The translations under genes and the position numbers were made by a program. 37,886 nucleotides of DNA. It comes from CAZOHG01 sp964579725 (lineage in GTDB: Bacteria > Zhuqueibacterota > JdFR-76 > BMS3Abin05). Below are positions 11,271-20,170 of this stretch, one piece after another (the first letter of the stretch is position 1; each line of letters starts with the position of its first letter). A model generated the notes under the pieces. That model had not been told where the DNA came from and searched no databases. It worked only from the letters and a program-made list of their open reading frames with translations. The stretch is from NCBI GenBank assembly GCA_964579725.1, contig CAZOHG010000035.1, forward strand, positions 1 to 37,886, given 5' to 3'.

Positions 11271-11300
11271 AATATAATCAATAATCAGAATAAAAAACAA
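11271..11300 (-). promoter_or_regulatory. Candidate promoter of nifJ
   Basis: On the minus strand TTGTTT (11300-11295) and TATATT (11276-11271) are 18 nt apart, about 100 nt upstream of the nifJ start, in an A/T-rich stretch. Confidence 0.5.
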
Positions 11301-11441
11301 GTTATTTTTGCGGTGGGGAAATAAATTTCGGGTTTTCGATTAGATTAATGCGAGAGGAACAGTCCCATTTTGCATCCGGGTGGTTTTTATTTTTGGCGCT
11401 CTTTGGAGAAAAAGGAATTCGGAAATTCCCAATCTTTTTTC

Positions 11442-11470
11442 TTGACTATTAACAATCGGTTTTTTAAATT
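11442..11470 (+). promoter_or_regulatory. Candidate promoter of the acyl-CoA synthetase gene
   Basis: TTGACT and TAAATT separated by 17 nt. It would give an mRNA leader of about 240 nt before the start at 11717. Confidence 0.45.
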
Positions 11471-11716
11471 GATTACGGTTAGGGAACAAAAATCGGCGCT
11501 GCCTTTAGTCCAAAAGCCAAAAGCTACCCTGACGCTTTCCAAATTCAGGAATTTTTGCCATTGCGAAGTGCCCTGTTTCAAAATGAATGACCTTGAACGA
11601 CTCATCCAATTTCGGAATGGATTTCTTAGGAGCGGTTTAGTACCTTTGCAAAAGAACCTCTTCCCCAAAAATTGGCGGGAGGCACTTCCACTTCATTAAA
11701 ATGGAGGAGAAACTCG

Positions 11717-13408
11717 ATGGAAAGAATCTGGCTAAACCACTACGAAGAGGGGGTTCCGAAGAGTATTCACTATCCCGATATTCCTCTTCACAAGATACTT
11801 GAAGAAGCCGCGGAGAAATTTCCGAACACGCCTGCTGTCATTTTTATGGGGAAAAAGATCACCTTTAAGGAACTTCTGCACGCAGTAAATCAATTTGCGG
11901 CGGCGCTCTACAGTTTGGGAATCCGTAAAAACGACCGGGTTGCGATTATTCTACCCAATTTGCCCCAATATCCGATGGTCCATTACGCGATCATGAAATT
12001 GGGCGCAACGATTGTTCCGACCAATCCGCTCTACGTGGAGCGCGAATTGGAGTACCAAATGAACGACAGCGGCGCCAAAGCCGTGGTTGTGCTGGATCTG
12101 GTGTACCCACGGATTAAAGCGATTCGCGAGAAAACTTCTTTGGAGAAAGTAATCGTCACCGGGGTCAAAGAATATTTGCCCGGACTGCTGCGGCTGTTGT
12201 ACCCGTTAAAGGAGAAAAAAGAGGGAACCGCCGTAAAGGTAGAAAAAGAGCCGGGCGTTTACTTTTTTCAAGATCTCATGAAGGGCTCGTATCCGAAGCC
12301 GCCCGAAGAAAAAGTGAGCATAGACGATGTGGCCATGTTGCTTTACACCGGCGGCACCACGGGGGTTTCAAAAGGAGCCGTCTTGACGCACAAAAATTTG
12401 GTGGCCAATACGCTCCAGGTGCGCAGTTGGATCACCGACGCGCACGAAGGAACGGAGGCGATTATTTCGGCATTGCCCTTTTTCCACAGTTTCGGCATGA
12501 CCACCTGTCTCCACATGTCCGTGATCTTAAAGTCGCCGGCGGTGCTCATTCCCCGCTTCGACGTCAAACAGGTTCTTTCGTCCATTAAAAAATACAAAGC
12601 CACCCTGTTCCCGGGCGTCCCGACCATGTACGTAGCGATTAACAATTATCCGGACGTGCGTAAATATGACTTCAGTTCTCTTCGCGCCTGTATTAGCGGA
12701 GGGGCCGCTTTGCCCGTTGAGGTACAACGGGAATTCGAGAAAATAACCGGCGCCAAATTGGTGGAGGGCTACGGCCTGACGGAAACATCTCCCGTGGTGA
12801 CCGCCAATCCCATTTACGGCTTGCGGAAAGTCGGTTCCATTGGTATTCCCATGCCGGATACCGACGTAGCCGTGGTGGATCCGGAATCCCACAAGGAATT
12901 GGCCATCGGGGATATTGGGGAATTAGCCGTTAAGGGGCCGCAGGTCATGCGGGAATATTGGAAAAAGCCGGAAGAAACGGCACAGGTCATGCATGAGGGC
13001 TGGCTCTACACAGGCGACATGTCCAAAGTGGACGAAGACGGCTATTTTTACATTGTCGACCGGAAAAAAGACATGATCATCGCCAGCGGTTTCAACATTT
13101 ACCCACGCGAAGTTGAAGAGGTGCTTTTCCAACATCCTAAAATTTTAGAGGCGGCTGTAGTTGGGGTGCCCCACGAGTACCGCGGCGAAACCGTGAAAGC
13201 CTTTGTGGTTTTGAAGGATGGCGAAACAGCTACGGAACAGGAAATCATTGATTTTTGTACGGAACGCTTGGCACGATATAAGGTGCCTAAAATCGTGGAA
13301 TTTCGAACGGAATTGCCCAAGAGTATGATCGGGAAGGTGCTGCGCCGGGTTTTGTTGGAAGAAGAGAAAAAGAAAATTGAAGAACAAAAAAAACGGGCAA
13401 AATCTTAA
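11717..13408 (+). CDS. Long-chain acyl-CoA synthetase (FadD-like, AMP-binding)
   Basis: 563 residues from the ATG at 11717 with GGAGGA 8 nt upstream; an in-frame upstream extension is poorly supported. It activates a fatty acid with ATP to the acyl-adenylate and then to acyl-CoA. The AMP-binding P-loop LYTGGTTGVSKGA is at residues 209-221, followed by YGLTETSPV near 352 and GWLYTGDMSKVDEDG near 428. The A8 hinge is in VDRKKDMIIASGFNIYP, and the catalytic Lys of motif A10 is in PKSMIGKVLRR near the end. The C-terminus is lysine- and glutamate-rich. Length and N-terminus (WLNHYEEGVP) fit long-chain fatty acid CoA ligases. Chain-length preference cannot be read from the sequence. Confidence 0.92.
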   Translation: MERIWLNHYEEGVPKSIHYPDIPLHKILEEAAEKFPNTPAVIFMGKKITFKELLHAVNQFAAALYSLGIRKNDRVAIILPNLPQYPMVHYAIMKLGATIVPTNPLYVERELEYQMNDSGAKAVVVLDLVYPRIKAIREKTSLEKVIVTGVKEYLPGLLRLLYPLKEKKEGTAVKVEKEPGVYFFQDLMKGSYPKPPEEKVSIDDVAMLLYTGGTTGVSKGAVLTHKNLVANTLQVRSWITDAHEGTEAIISALPFFHSFGMTTCLHMSVILKSPAVLIPRFDVKQVLSSIKKYKATLFPGVPTMYVAINNYPDVRKYDFSSLRACISGGAALPVEVQREFEKITGAKLVEGYGLTETSPVVTANPIYGLRKVGSIGIPMPDTDVAVVDPESHKELAIGDIGELAVKGPQVMREYWKKPEETAQVMHEGWLYTGDMSKVDEDGYFYIVDRKKDMIIASGFNIYPREVEEVLFQHPKILEAAVVGVPHEYRGETVKAFVVLKDGETATEQEIIDFCTERLARYKVPKIVEFRTELPKSMIGKVLRRVLLEEEKKKIEEQKKRAKS

Positions 13409-13555
13409 GGTTGCAGCCGAATCTTCTCTTGGGGTTGAAAATTTAGCCCAAACAGCCGATATTTGAAAAAAGGTGCTCGGGCGGATGCTGAAAAGGAATT
13501 TCATCTCCGCCCGAAATTTGTCTTTTCAATATTTAAGGAAAATTGGTTTTTGTCC

Positions 13556-14563
13556 ATGTCGGGGTCTAAAATTGTCATCGAACGCGGAAAAACGCTGGCG
13601 GAGCCTGTGGTGGTGCGTCCGACGGCGCTTTTCAAATCCAATCGAGACGTTGTTCTTTTTGAAAAGGCTTTGCTCAGCCTTCTGACACAGGATTTCCGAA
13701 CGATTGTGGTCGATTTACAACATGTCAATTTTCCTTCCACCAGCTTTATTGCCCTTCTGATTGAAATTCACAACAGGGCAAAGCGGGAGCACCGAGAATT
13801 TTTCCTGTCCAATTTGACGGAAATGGCCCGAATGAACATGACCAGTTTTTCGCCGCTTTCATTCTTGCAGGAGTGGCGCAAATCCGGTTCGATGGAAGAA
13901 GTCAGCCCGCAAGAACCCGCCACTTTTCAGCACGAAGGGGGCGAATCGGATTCGATTGACGAAATCGTGTCGGATTTGTCCGAACCCGATTCCAACAATG
14001 GCGAACTGATCGACATGGATTTCGATATTGTCGACAGCCCCAAATTAATTGAGGAAGACCTGGATCGCCCGCTCACCCTGTTTGACATTGAAGAAGAAAG
14101 CCATTCGGAGAAAAAAACGCCACAGGACAGGCCAGCGGCGGAAAATGATTTTCACATTGTGGTGCGAAGCCGCGAGAAAGAGCTGTACCGAATTACCGAT
14201 TTTGTGGTGCACCACGCCCAAGTGGCCGGGTTTGACGAAACGGAGGTTGGAAAATTAAAGATCGCCGTGTACGAAGCGGCTATTAATATTGTGGAACACG
14301 CCTACGAATACAATCCCAACCATTTAATTGACATTATTGTGCGATACGATTCGGAGAATTTTACGGTTATTTTGATGGATCGGGGCAAGAGCTTTGATTT
14401 CGAAAAACATCTTCGGCCCTACAGTGCCGACGAAGCCGCCGAGCGCAAACAGACCGGCGGCTTCGGGTTGCACATTATTCAACGCTCCATGGATTCAGTG
14501 ACGTACGACACCGACCCCGTTTGGGGGAATCGACTGACCATGGTGAAGAAAATTCCTTCCTGA
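13556..14563 (+). CDS. STAS-HATPase fusion, partner-switch regulator
   Basis: 335 residues from the ATG at 13556. A TTG at 13550, better spaced from AGGA at 13536, or an upstream TTG at 13463 are alternative starts. Residues about 5-110 resemble a STAS (anti-sigma-factor antagonist) domain, with IVVDLQHVNFPSTSFIALL occupying the position of the phosphorylatable Ser/Thr loop (S61-T62-S63). Residues about 115-190 form a strongly acidic low-complexity linker. Residues about 200-335 form a RsbW/SpoIIAB-type GHKL ATPase: N-box KIAVYEAAINIVEHAY, G1 MDRGKSFD and G2 TGGFGLHII. In known systems these are separate proteins that bind each other. Here antagonist and kinase are one chain. The regulated sigma factor is not in the window. 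Confidence 0.8.
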   Translation: MSGSKIVIERGKTLAEPVVVRPTALFKSNRDVVLFEKALLSLLTQDFRTIVVDLQHVNFPSTSFIALLIEIHNRAKREHREFFLSNLTEMARMNMTSFSPLSFLQEWRKSGSMEEVSPQEPATFQHEGGESDSIDEIVSDLSEPDSNNGELIDMDFDIVDSPKLIEEDLDRPLTLFDIEEESHSEKKTPQDRPAAENDFHIVVRSREKELYRITDFVVHHAQVAGFDETEVGKLKIAVYEAAINIVEHAYEYNPNHLIDIIVRYDSENFTVILMDRGKSFDFEKHLRPYSADEAAERKQTGGFGLHIIQRSMDSVTYDTDPVWGNRLTMVKKIPS

Positions 14564-14611
14564 AATCACAGCCCGCCGTTAAAAGGGAATCGCCCCGGTT
14601 CGAAACACGTT

Positions 14612-17185
14612 CTACCGGACCAGAAGATCTCCCGTCAATTGAATGTCCCGCGAAGATTTTCCCACTAAAATTTTGTAGTGATCAGATGGTACCACCCAGG
14701 TCTTTTGGTTGGGATCAAAGTAGGCCAACTTTCCGGCGTCGATTCGAAAAGTTACCCGCCTGCTTTCGCCCGGTGCGAGGTGAATCCGCTGAAAGGCTTT
14801 CAATTCCTTGGGCGGTCGATCCACTACGGGATTTGCCTCGCGCGTGTAAAGCTCCACAATTTCGTCCCCCTCAACGCGGCCGCTGTTCTCAACCGTCAAG
14901 CTAACGGTAAAAGTGTCTGATTTTGAAATACTTGAGGGCGAAACGGACAATTCTTTATACGTGAAGGTTGTGTACGACAAACCGTAGCCGAAAGGAAAAA
15001 GCGGGGCAATTCGGTGCTTATCGTAGTACCGGTACCCCACGTAAATGCCTTCTTTGTATGAGACGGAATCTTTAGTCCCCGGGTAGGTTTTGGCTACCGG
15101 GCAGTCCTCCCATTTTTGGGGAAAAGTGAGCGGCAATTTGCCGGAGGGATTCACATCTCCAAAAAGAATTGCCGCCAAAGCCGTGCCCGTTTCCTGACCC
15201 GTGTACCAGGCGTCGAGAACAGCCGGTACCGCGCCTAACCAATTTCGCATGTCAATGGGGGTTCCGTTGTTCAGAACGACCACAGTTTTGGGGTTGGCCG
15301 CCGCCACAGCACGAATCAATTTCTCCTGTTTCGCTGGCAGTTTGAGGGAATTTCGATCGCGCCCTTCGCCTTCCAGATGTTTATTTAATCCCACACAAAG
15401 AACAACGGCATCCGAGGATTTGGCCAATTGAACCGCTTTTTCCAAATCCTGTTGCAATTGGACGCGTTCCAACCCCAATTCGATCATGGCTCTTCCCCGA
15501 CTCTCAAAATAATCCAATCGAATGGGGAGGCGTTGCCCCTTTTTTAAGTGAAGTGTGGCCACGTCCAGGCGGCGACCGTGAATTGTCCAATTGTCAATGA
15601 GCAATTTTCCGTTTACAAAAAGCCGAACGCCGTCATCACTTACTGTTCCAATTTTAAATGTCCCGCTGTCCGGTGCAATAAGAAAACCCGTAAAACGAGC
15701 CGAAAAATAGTCCTTGCGCAGAGGAGCGCCCGGGGAACCCCCGTGCCAATCGAAATAGATCGTTGAATCAATGCGTGTGAGAACCGGTTTTCCTTTCAAG
15801 TCCGAATTGTCAAAGTAAACCCCCAAGAGTCCGTGTTTTTTGCCCGTATTTTTCGGGGGAACCAACCACTTGGACGGAATCGGGGGGAGGGCGGCTTCTT
15901 CCGGAGGGGCGCCAATGACGTAACGCACCTCAATTTTGCCCTTGACGCGCTTTCGAATGCCCTCAAGGGGTGAAATTTTCAGGTACGAATTTAAATACCC
16001 GCTGCCACCGCCGCCCAGCACAGCCTGCGCGGCGTTGGGCCCGATCACGGCCAGTGTGTGAAGCCGACTCTCTTGAAAAGGAAGCAGGTGATTTTGATTC
16101 TTTAAAAGGACAATGGCTTCCTCGGCGGTTTTCAATGCCAGGGCTCGGTGCGCGGCTGTGTCCACGGAAGAGGGGTAAACCTTAGGTTTTTTTCCCAGAA
16201 GTCCGCTTTCGTCCATGACGCGCAAAATCCGCCGCACTTTTGAATCAATTGTGGCCAAACTCACTTTCTTAGCCTTCACTGCTTCGATTAATTTTTCGTT
16301 AAAATAGCGGCCTCGAGGCATTTCCAGATCCAGTCCGGCGTTGGCGGTTGGGACGGTACTGTGAACAGCGCCCCAATCGGACATGACAATACCGGAAAAT
16401 CCCCACTCATTTTTCAGAACATCCGTCAGCAAATAGCGGTTGGCGCAGGCGTAACGTCCATTGATTTTATTGTAAGAGGCCATTATGGCTCGTGTGTTGC
16501 CCTGCTGAACAGCCGCTTTAAAGGCCGGAAAATAGATTTCACGCAGGGCGCGTTCACTCACATTTGAGCTGGCAAGCGTCCGAAATTGTTCCTGATTGTT
16601 GGCTACGTAATGTTTGGTAGTGGCGATGACTCCGGCACTTTGAACGCCCTTGACGTACGCCACCGTCATTTGTGAAACCAAAAACGGGTCCTCCCCGAAG
16701 CCTTCAAATGTGCGGCCGCCCACGGGCACGCGGGCAATATTAATGCACGGCGCCAAAATGATGTCAAATTGCTTGGCTTTTGCTTCCGTGCCAATGGCCT
16801 GTCCGACTTTCTGAATGAGGTTTGCGTCCCAGGTGGCGGCCATGGCAATGGGAGCGGAAAAATTCGTGGCAACTCCGCCTCCTTCCACGCCGTTTGGGGT
16901 GATTTTCATACGGGAGCCCAGCGGCCCGTCGCACATTTTCATCGGGGGGATGCCCAATCTGGGAATGGGGGTCGTGGTGAATCCGGTGCCGCCCAAAAGA
17001 GCCACCTTTTCTTTTAGGGTCATTTGCCGGAGGATCCGATCGATTTTTTCTTCCCTTGGAAAAGTGGTCAAATCTTGTACACGAAGCGCGCGGTGCTGCC
17101 AGGTGCAACGGATCGAAAATAGTGAAACCAAAAGGGCTGCCGAAAAAATCAACAAAATACGGGACGTTTTTCTTGCTGCTTGCAT
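14612..17185 (-). CDS. Exported glycoside hydrolase family 3 beta-glucosidase with PA14 domain
   Basis: 857 residues; ATG at 17185 preceded by AGGAGG. An N-terminal hydrophobic signal (about residues 9-24) ends in SIRC, so C27 might be a lipidation site, but Arg before Cys is atypical. The GH3 (alpha/beta)8 domain follows: KHYVANNQE near residue 191 and GFSGIVMSDWGAVHS, with the nucleophile Asp at about 270. The (alpha/beta)6 domain is interrupted by a PA14 domain (about 451-580; DSGTFKIGTVSDDGVRLFVNG), a carbohydrate-binding insertion that shapes the active site in known GH3 enzymes. EGEGRDRNSLKLP near 605-617 provides the acid/base region. The C-terminus is a fibronectin-III-like domain. 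Likely releases glucose or similar sugars from oligosaccharides in the periplasm or at the outer membrane. Confidence 0.93.
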   Translation of the reverse strand: MQAARKTSRILLIFSAALLVSLFSIRCTWQHRALRVQDLTTFPREEKIDRILRQMTLKEKVALLGGTGFTTTPIPRLGIPPMKMCDGPLGSRMKITPNGVEGGGVATNFSAPIAMAATWDANLIQKVGQAIGTEAKAKQFDIILAPCINIARVPVGGRTFEGFGEDPFLVSQMTVAYVKGVQSAGVIATTKHYVANNQEQFRTLASSNVSERALREIYFPAFKAAVQQGNTRAIMASYNKINGRYACANRYLLTDVLKNEWGFSGIVMSDWGAVHSTVPTANAGLDLEMPRGRYFNEKLIEAVKAKKVSLATIDSKVRRILRVMDESGLLGKKPKVYPSSVDTAAHRALALKTAEEAIVLLKNQNHLLPFQESRLHTLAVIGPNAAQAVLGGGGSGYLNSYLKISPLEGIRKRVKGKIEVRYVIGAPPEEAALPPIPSKWLVPPKNTGKKHGLLGVYFDNSDLKGKPVLTRIDSTIYFDWHGGSPGAPLRKDYFSARFTGFLIAPDSGTFKIGTVSDDGVRLFVNGKLLIDNWTIHGRRLDVATLHLKKGQRLPIRLDYFESRGRAMIELGLERVQLQQDLEKAVQLAKSSDAVVLCVGLNKHLEGEGRDRNSLKLPAKQEKLIRAVAAANPKTVVVLNNGTPIDMRNWLGAVPAVLDAWYTGQETGTALAAILFGDVNPSGKLPLTFPQKWEDCPVAKTYPGTKDSVSYKEGIYVGYRYYDKHRIAPLFPFGYGLSYTTFTYKELSVSPSSISKSDTFTVSLTVENSGRVEGDEIVELYTREANPVVDRPPKELKAFQRIHLAPGESRRVTFRIDAGKLAYFDPNQKTWVVPSDHYKILVGKSSRDIQLTGDLLVR

Positions 17186-17577
17186 GAGAACCTCCTGTTA
17201 CGATTGAAGCCCGACCCGTGAAGGGGGACTTGTTTTAGGGTTGTTATTGGGCGAAAAAACCATTCTATTGTTTCCCCTTTTGCCGGTAGGCCGCGTTGAA
17301 AAATCACCGCCAAAACAACGCTTTGCTCCATGCCGCCCACGTGTGTCTGTCAGCAACGTAGTGACGAGCCCCCTCCGAAATGAAAAGCACTCTGAGGCTA
17401 CGGCAAAGATTTTTCAATCCACCTTCAAATGTAAGAAAAATGAAGGCCAAATGGAACAAAAATTTTTCCCGTTTCAAAGATAAAAGATTTTATCTTGTTT
17501 TTTTTAAATGAATTAGCTATATTTTTAAAAATTTTTACCGAAAAGAAAAAAAGGAGAGAATAGAGAAGGAGGTTTCC
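17186..17577. other. Divergent intergenic region, GH3 / flavoprotein
   Basis: 392 bp without a supported gene. The right third is very A/T-rich and carries the promoter of the flavoprotein gene. Nothing recognisable is present in the left part. Confidence 0.6.
17495..17523 (+). promoter_or_regulatory. Candidate promoter of the CoA-disulfide-reductase-like gene
   Basis: TTGTTT and TATATT are separated by 17 nt, 55 nt upstream of the start codon, within an A/T-rich block. Confidence 0.55.
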
Positions 17578-18948
17578 GTGAGTCAAAAAAAGCGAATGGT
17601 GGTGATTGGAGGAGTTGCCGCAGGAATGAGTGCGGCCAGCCGCGCCAAGCGAAGAAATCCTGACCTTGAGGTCATTGTTCTGGAAAAAACCGAATATATT
17701 TCTTACGGTTCGTGCGGCCTGCCCTACTACATCTCCGGATTAATTGACGATCACAATAAATTGGTTATTATTCCCCCGAAAGTAGCGCGCGAAAAACGGG
17801 GGATTGACGTCCGTCTGCAGCACGAAGCCGTTGAAATCAACACGACTGAAAAAACAGTGCGAGCAGTCAATCGACAAAATGGACAAGAAGTTTTTTTCCC
17901 GTACGACAAATTGGTGGTTGCTACGGGTGCCGGAGCCTCACGTCCGCCGATTGAGGGCATGGGTCTGAAACACGTGTTTGTTTTGCGCACGCTCAATGAC
18001 GGCGTCGCGTTGAAATCGTACCTAAAATCTGGTAAACCCAAACGGGCGGTTATTGTGGGAGGCGGCTACATCGGTTTGGAAATGGCAGAGGCTTTCTGTG
18101 CTCAGGGCCTGGAGGTAACGATTTTGGAAAAATTGCCCTCCATTTTGGGCACAACGGACGAAGAAATCACGACCATTGTAGAAGCGGAATTGGAACGAAA
18201 CCAGGTGGCCCTGTACAAAAACGCCAACATTGTGGCGTTTGAGGGCAATGCCAGCGGGGAAGTTACCTCGGTTTTAATGGAAGACGGGCGTCGTTTTGAG
18301 ACAGACCTGATTTTGGTTGCAACAGGGATTAAACCGCACGTTCAATTTGCGGAGGCAGCGGGCATTCAATTGGGGCCGACGGGAGCCATTGCTGTGAACG
18401 AGAAGCAGGAAACCAACGTGCCGGACGTGTACGCCGCAGGCGACTGTGCTGAAGCGCTTCATCTGGTGACGGGAAAGCCTGCCTACATTCCGCTGGGTCC
18501 TACTGCCAACAAACAGGGGCGTGTGGCCGGAGAAAATGCGGCGGGGGGATTTGGTATTTTCAAGGGAATCGTTGGCACGTCTGTTTTTAAGACCTTTGAC
18601 CTGGAAGTAGCCAGAACTGGCCTCACCGCCACCGAAGCCGAACGCGAGGGCTTTTCCTTCGTTACCTCCACGATTACGGACAAGTGTTGTGCCGGCTACT
18701 ATCCGGGGGCGTCTCCGATTACCATTAAATTGGTCATGAATCAAGAAAACGGCCGGCTGTTGGGGGCGCAGATGGTGGGCAATCACGGCGTTTCCAAACG
18801 GATTGACGTTTTTGCCACGGCACTGTTCAAAAAAATGACGGTGGAAGAAATCTCCCAATTGGATTTGTCGTACGCACCACCTTTTGCACCCGTTTGGGAT
18901 CCCATTTTAATTGCGGCCAATATTGGATTAAAGGCCCTCAAGAAATAG
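17578..18948 (+). CDS. CoA-disulfide reductase / NADH oxidase-like flavoprotein
   Basis: 456 residues starting at GTG 17578, with a full AAGGAGG 5 nt upstream. A pyridine-nucleotide-disulfide oxidoreductase: FAD-binding VVIGGVAAGMSAASRAKR at residues 8-25, the single redox cysteine in ISYGSCGLPYY (C46), NAD(P)H-binding AVIVGGGYIGLEMAEA near 155-170, and second FAD site VPDVYAAGDCAEA near 281. The C-terminal SYAPPFAPVWDPIL is characteristic of CoA-disulfide reductases and the related NADH oxidases and polysulfide reductases. Likely roles are CoA-disulfide, peroxide or polysulfide reduction. A rhodanese domain found in some relatives is absent. Which substrate is used cannot be decided here. 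Confidence 0.9.
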   Translation: MSQKKRMVVIGGVAAGMSAASRAKRRNPDLEVIVLEKTEYISYGSCGLPYYISGLIDDHNKLVIIPPKVAREKRGIDVRLQHEAVEINTTEKTVRAVNRQNGQEVFFPYDKLVVATGAGASRPPIEGMGLKHVFVLRTLNDGVALKSYLKSGKPKRAVIVGGGYIGLEMAEAFCAQGLEVTILEKLPSILGTTDEEITTIVEAELERNQVALYKNANIVAFEGNASGEVTSVLMEDGRRFETDLILVATGIKPHVQFAEAAGIQLGPTGAIAVNEKQETNVPDVYAAGDCAEALHLVTGKPAYIPLGPTANKQGRVAGENAAGGFGIFKGIVGTSVFKTFDLEVARTGLTATEAEREGFSFVTSTITDKCCAGYYPGASPITIKLVMNQENGRLLGAQMVGNHGVSKRIDVFATALFKKMTVEEISQLDLSYAPPFAPVWDPILIAANIGLKALKK

Positions 18949-18967
18949 GGTGTTTTGGGGATTTTTC

Positions 18968-18996
18968 TTGACTTAGGCAAAATTTCTCATTAGATT
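18968..18996 (+). promoter_or_regulatory. Candidate promoter of the mevalonate operon
   Basis: TTGACT and TAGATT with a 17-nt spacer begin 20 nt after the preceding gene ends and about 190 nt before the first mevalonate gene. Confidence 0.55.
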
Positions 18997-19183
18997 TAGA
19001 CGTTAAATCCGATTTTTCCGGGGGAATTTCCTTTTTTGATTCCAATCCAATTAGGCGAAAATTGGCGGGATTCCTTGCGGTAAAGCGGTCGGCTCAAAAG
19101 GGGCAAATAAACGGCAAGCGGAGCAGGTCGGAATCCGGAGCCATTCGGGCGGGGACACTATTTTATTTGAAGTGACTTCATTC

Positions 19184-20170
19184 ATGAAAAAAATAGCGCG
19201 CGCGCATTCCAATATTGCTTTGGCAAAATATTGGGGGAAGCGAAACGAAAAGCTCAATTTGCCGTCGGTCGGTTCGATTTCGCTAACGCTGGCGGAGTTG
19301 TACACCGAAACGAGCGTCGAGTGTTCTGCGCATTTTTTGCGAGACGAATTTTCCCTGAACGGAAAAGCCGCTGCCCCTGAGGAAGTCCGGCGAGTAAGCC
19401 GTTTTCTCAATTGGGTGCGTGAGCAGGGGAGTGCAAACGGGTTTTGTCGCGTGGAAAGTCGCAACAACTTCCCCACCGGTGCGGGATTGGCCTCTTCGGC
19501 GTCGGCTTTTGCTGCGCTGGCGGTAGCGGCCACGGCGGCGTTGGGTGTCAGCCTTTCAAAAAGGGAACTTTCCGTGCTGGCTCGGCGAGGGTCCGGTTCG
19601 GCGGCACGCTCCATTTTCGGGGGTTTTGTTGAAATGCGGCGGGGCGAAAAATCCGATGGCTCCGACAGTTTCGCGGTTCCGCTGGCTACCGCCGATTTCT
19701 GGCCGCTTACGGTTTTGATTGCCGTTACCTCGGAAGAAAAAAAATCCGTCGGTTCCACTGCCGGCATGCGTGCGTCGGCTCTCACATCGCCCTATTACGA
19801 CGCCTGGGTTCACTCGTCCGAAGCCGACCTTACCGCCGTGCGTACAGCCGTTTTGGCCAGGGACTTTGAACGTTTGGCAGAAACGGCGGAGCACAATTGT
19901 TTGAAAATGCACGCACTCATGTTGTCTTCTCGTCCGGCGCTCATTTATTGGAACAGCGCCACACTGAATACGATTCATCTGATTCGGGAACTGCGCGCCA
20001 GGGGATGGCCGGTTTTTTTCACCATTGACGCGGGTCCGCAAGTGAAAGCCATTTGTGAAACAAATGTTGCGCAGCGTGTTTCGGAAGCGCTCCAGGCAGT
20101 GCCCGGTGTTCGTCGGGTGTTAAAAACAGGCCTGGGGCCCGATGCGACCTTACTTGAGGAGAAACAGTGA
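19184..20170 (+). CDS. mvaD: Diphosphomevalonate decarboxylase
   Basis: 328 residues from the ATG at 19184; a GTG at 19172 would add four residues, and neither has a strong ribosome site. It is a GHMP-family enzyme that phosphorylates and decarboxylates mevalonate diphosphate to isopentenyl diphosphate. The family signature SNIALAKYWGKRNEKLNLP is at the N-terminus. The ATP-binding GHMP motif PTGAGLASSASAFAAL is near residues 97-112. The catalytic Asp lies in the segment FFTIDAGPQVKAICE near 285. It is first in an operon of four and overlaps the next gene by 4 nt, although it acts late in the pathway. Confidence 0.95.
   Translation: MKKIARAHSNIALAKYWGKRNEKLNLPSVGSISLTLAELYTETSVECSAHFLRDEFSLNGKAAAPEEVRRVSRFLNWVREQGSANGFCRVESRNNFPTGAGLASSASAFAALAVAATAALGVSLSKRELSVLARRGSGSAARSIFGGFVEMRRGEKSDGSDSFAVPLATADFWPLTVLIAVTSEEKKSVGSTAGMRASALTSPYYDAWVHSSEADLTAVRTAVLARDFERLAETAEHNCLKMHALMLSSRPALIYWNSATLNTIHLIRELRARGWPVFFTIDAGPQVKAICETNVAQRVSEALQAVPGVRRVLKTGLGPDATLLEEKQ

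Larger units (their letters stand above)
11174..11716. other. Divergent intergenic region nifJ / acyl-CoA synthetase
   Basis: 543 bp without a supported gene. The left part carries the nifJ leader and promoter, the right part the promoter and leader of the acyl-CoA synthetase. Open frames on both strands (about 90-110 codons around 11370-11699) lack ribosome sites and family resemblance. Confidence 0.6.

Noticed and set aside
11174..11281. 36-residue N-terminal extension of NifJ
   Set aside because: The ATG at 11173 has a good ribosome site and the family start (TRRMVTIDGNEAAAYVA); the extension is not NifJ-like.
11370..11699. 109-codon plus-strand frame between nifJ and the acyl-CoA synthetase
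   Set aside because: No ribosome site and no recognisable protein; it overlaps the promoter of the synthetase.
19051..19785. 244-codon minus-strand open frame over mvaD
   Set aside because: Antisense to the well-supported mvaD gene with no motif; a shadow of its codon bias.
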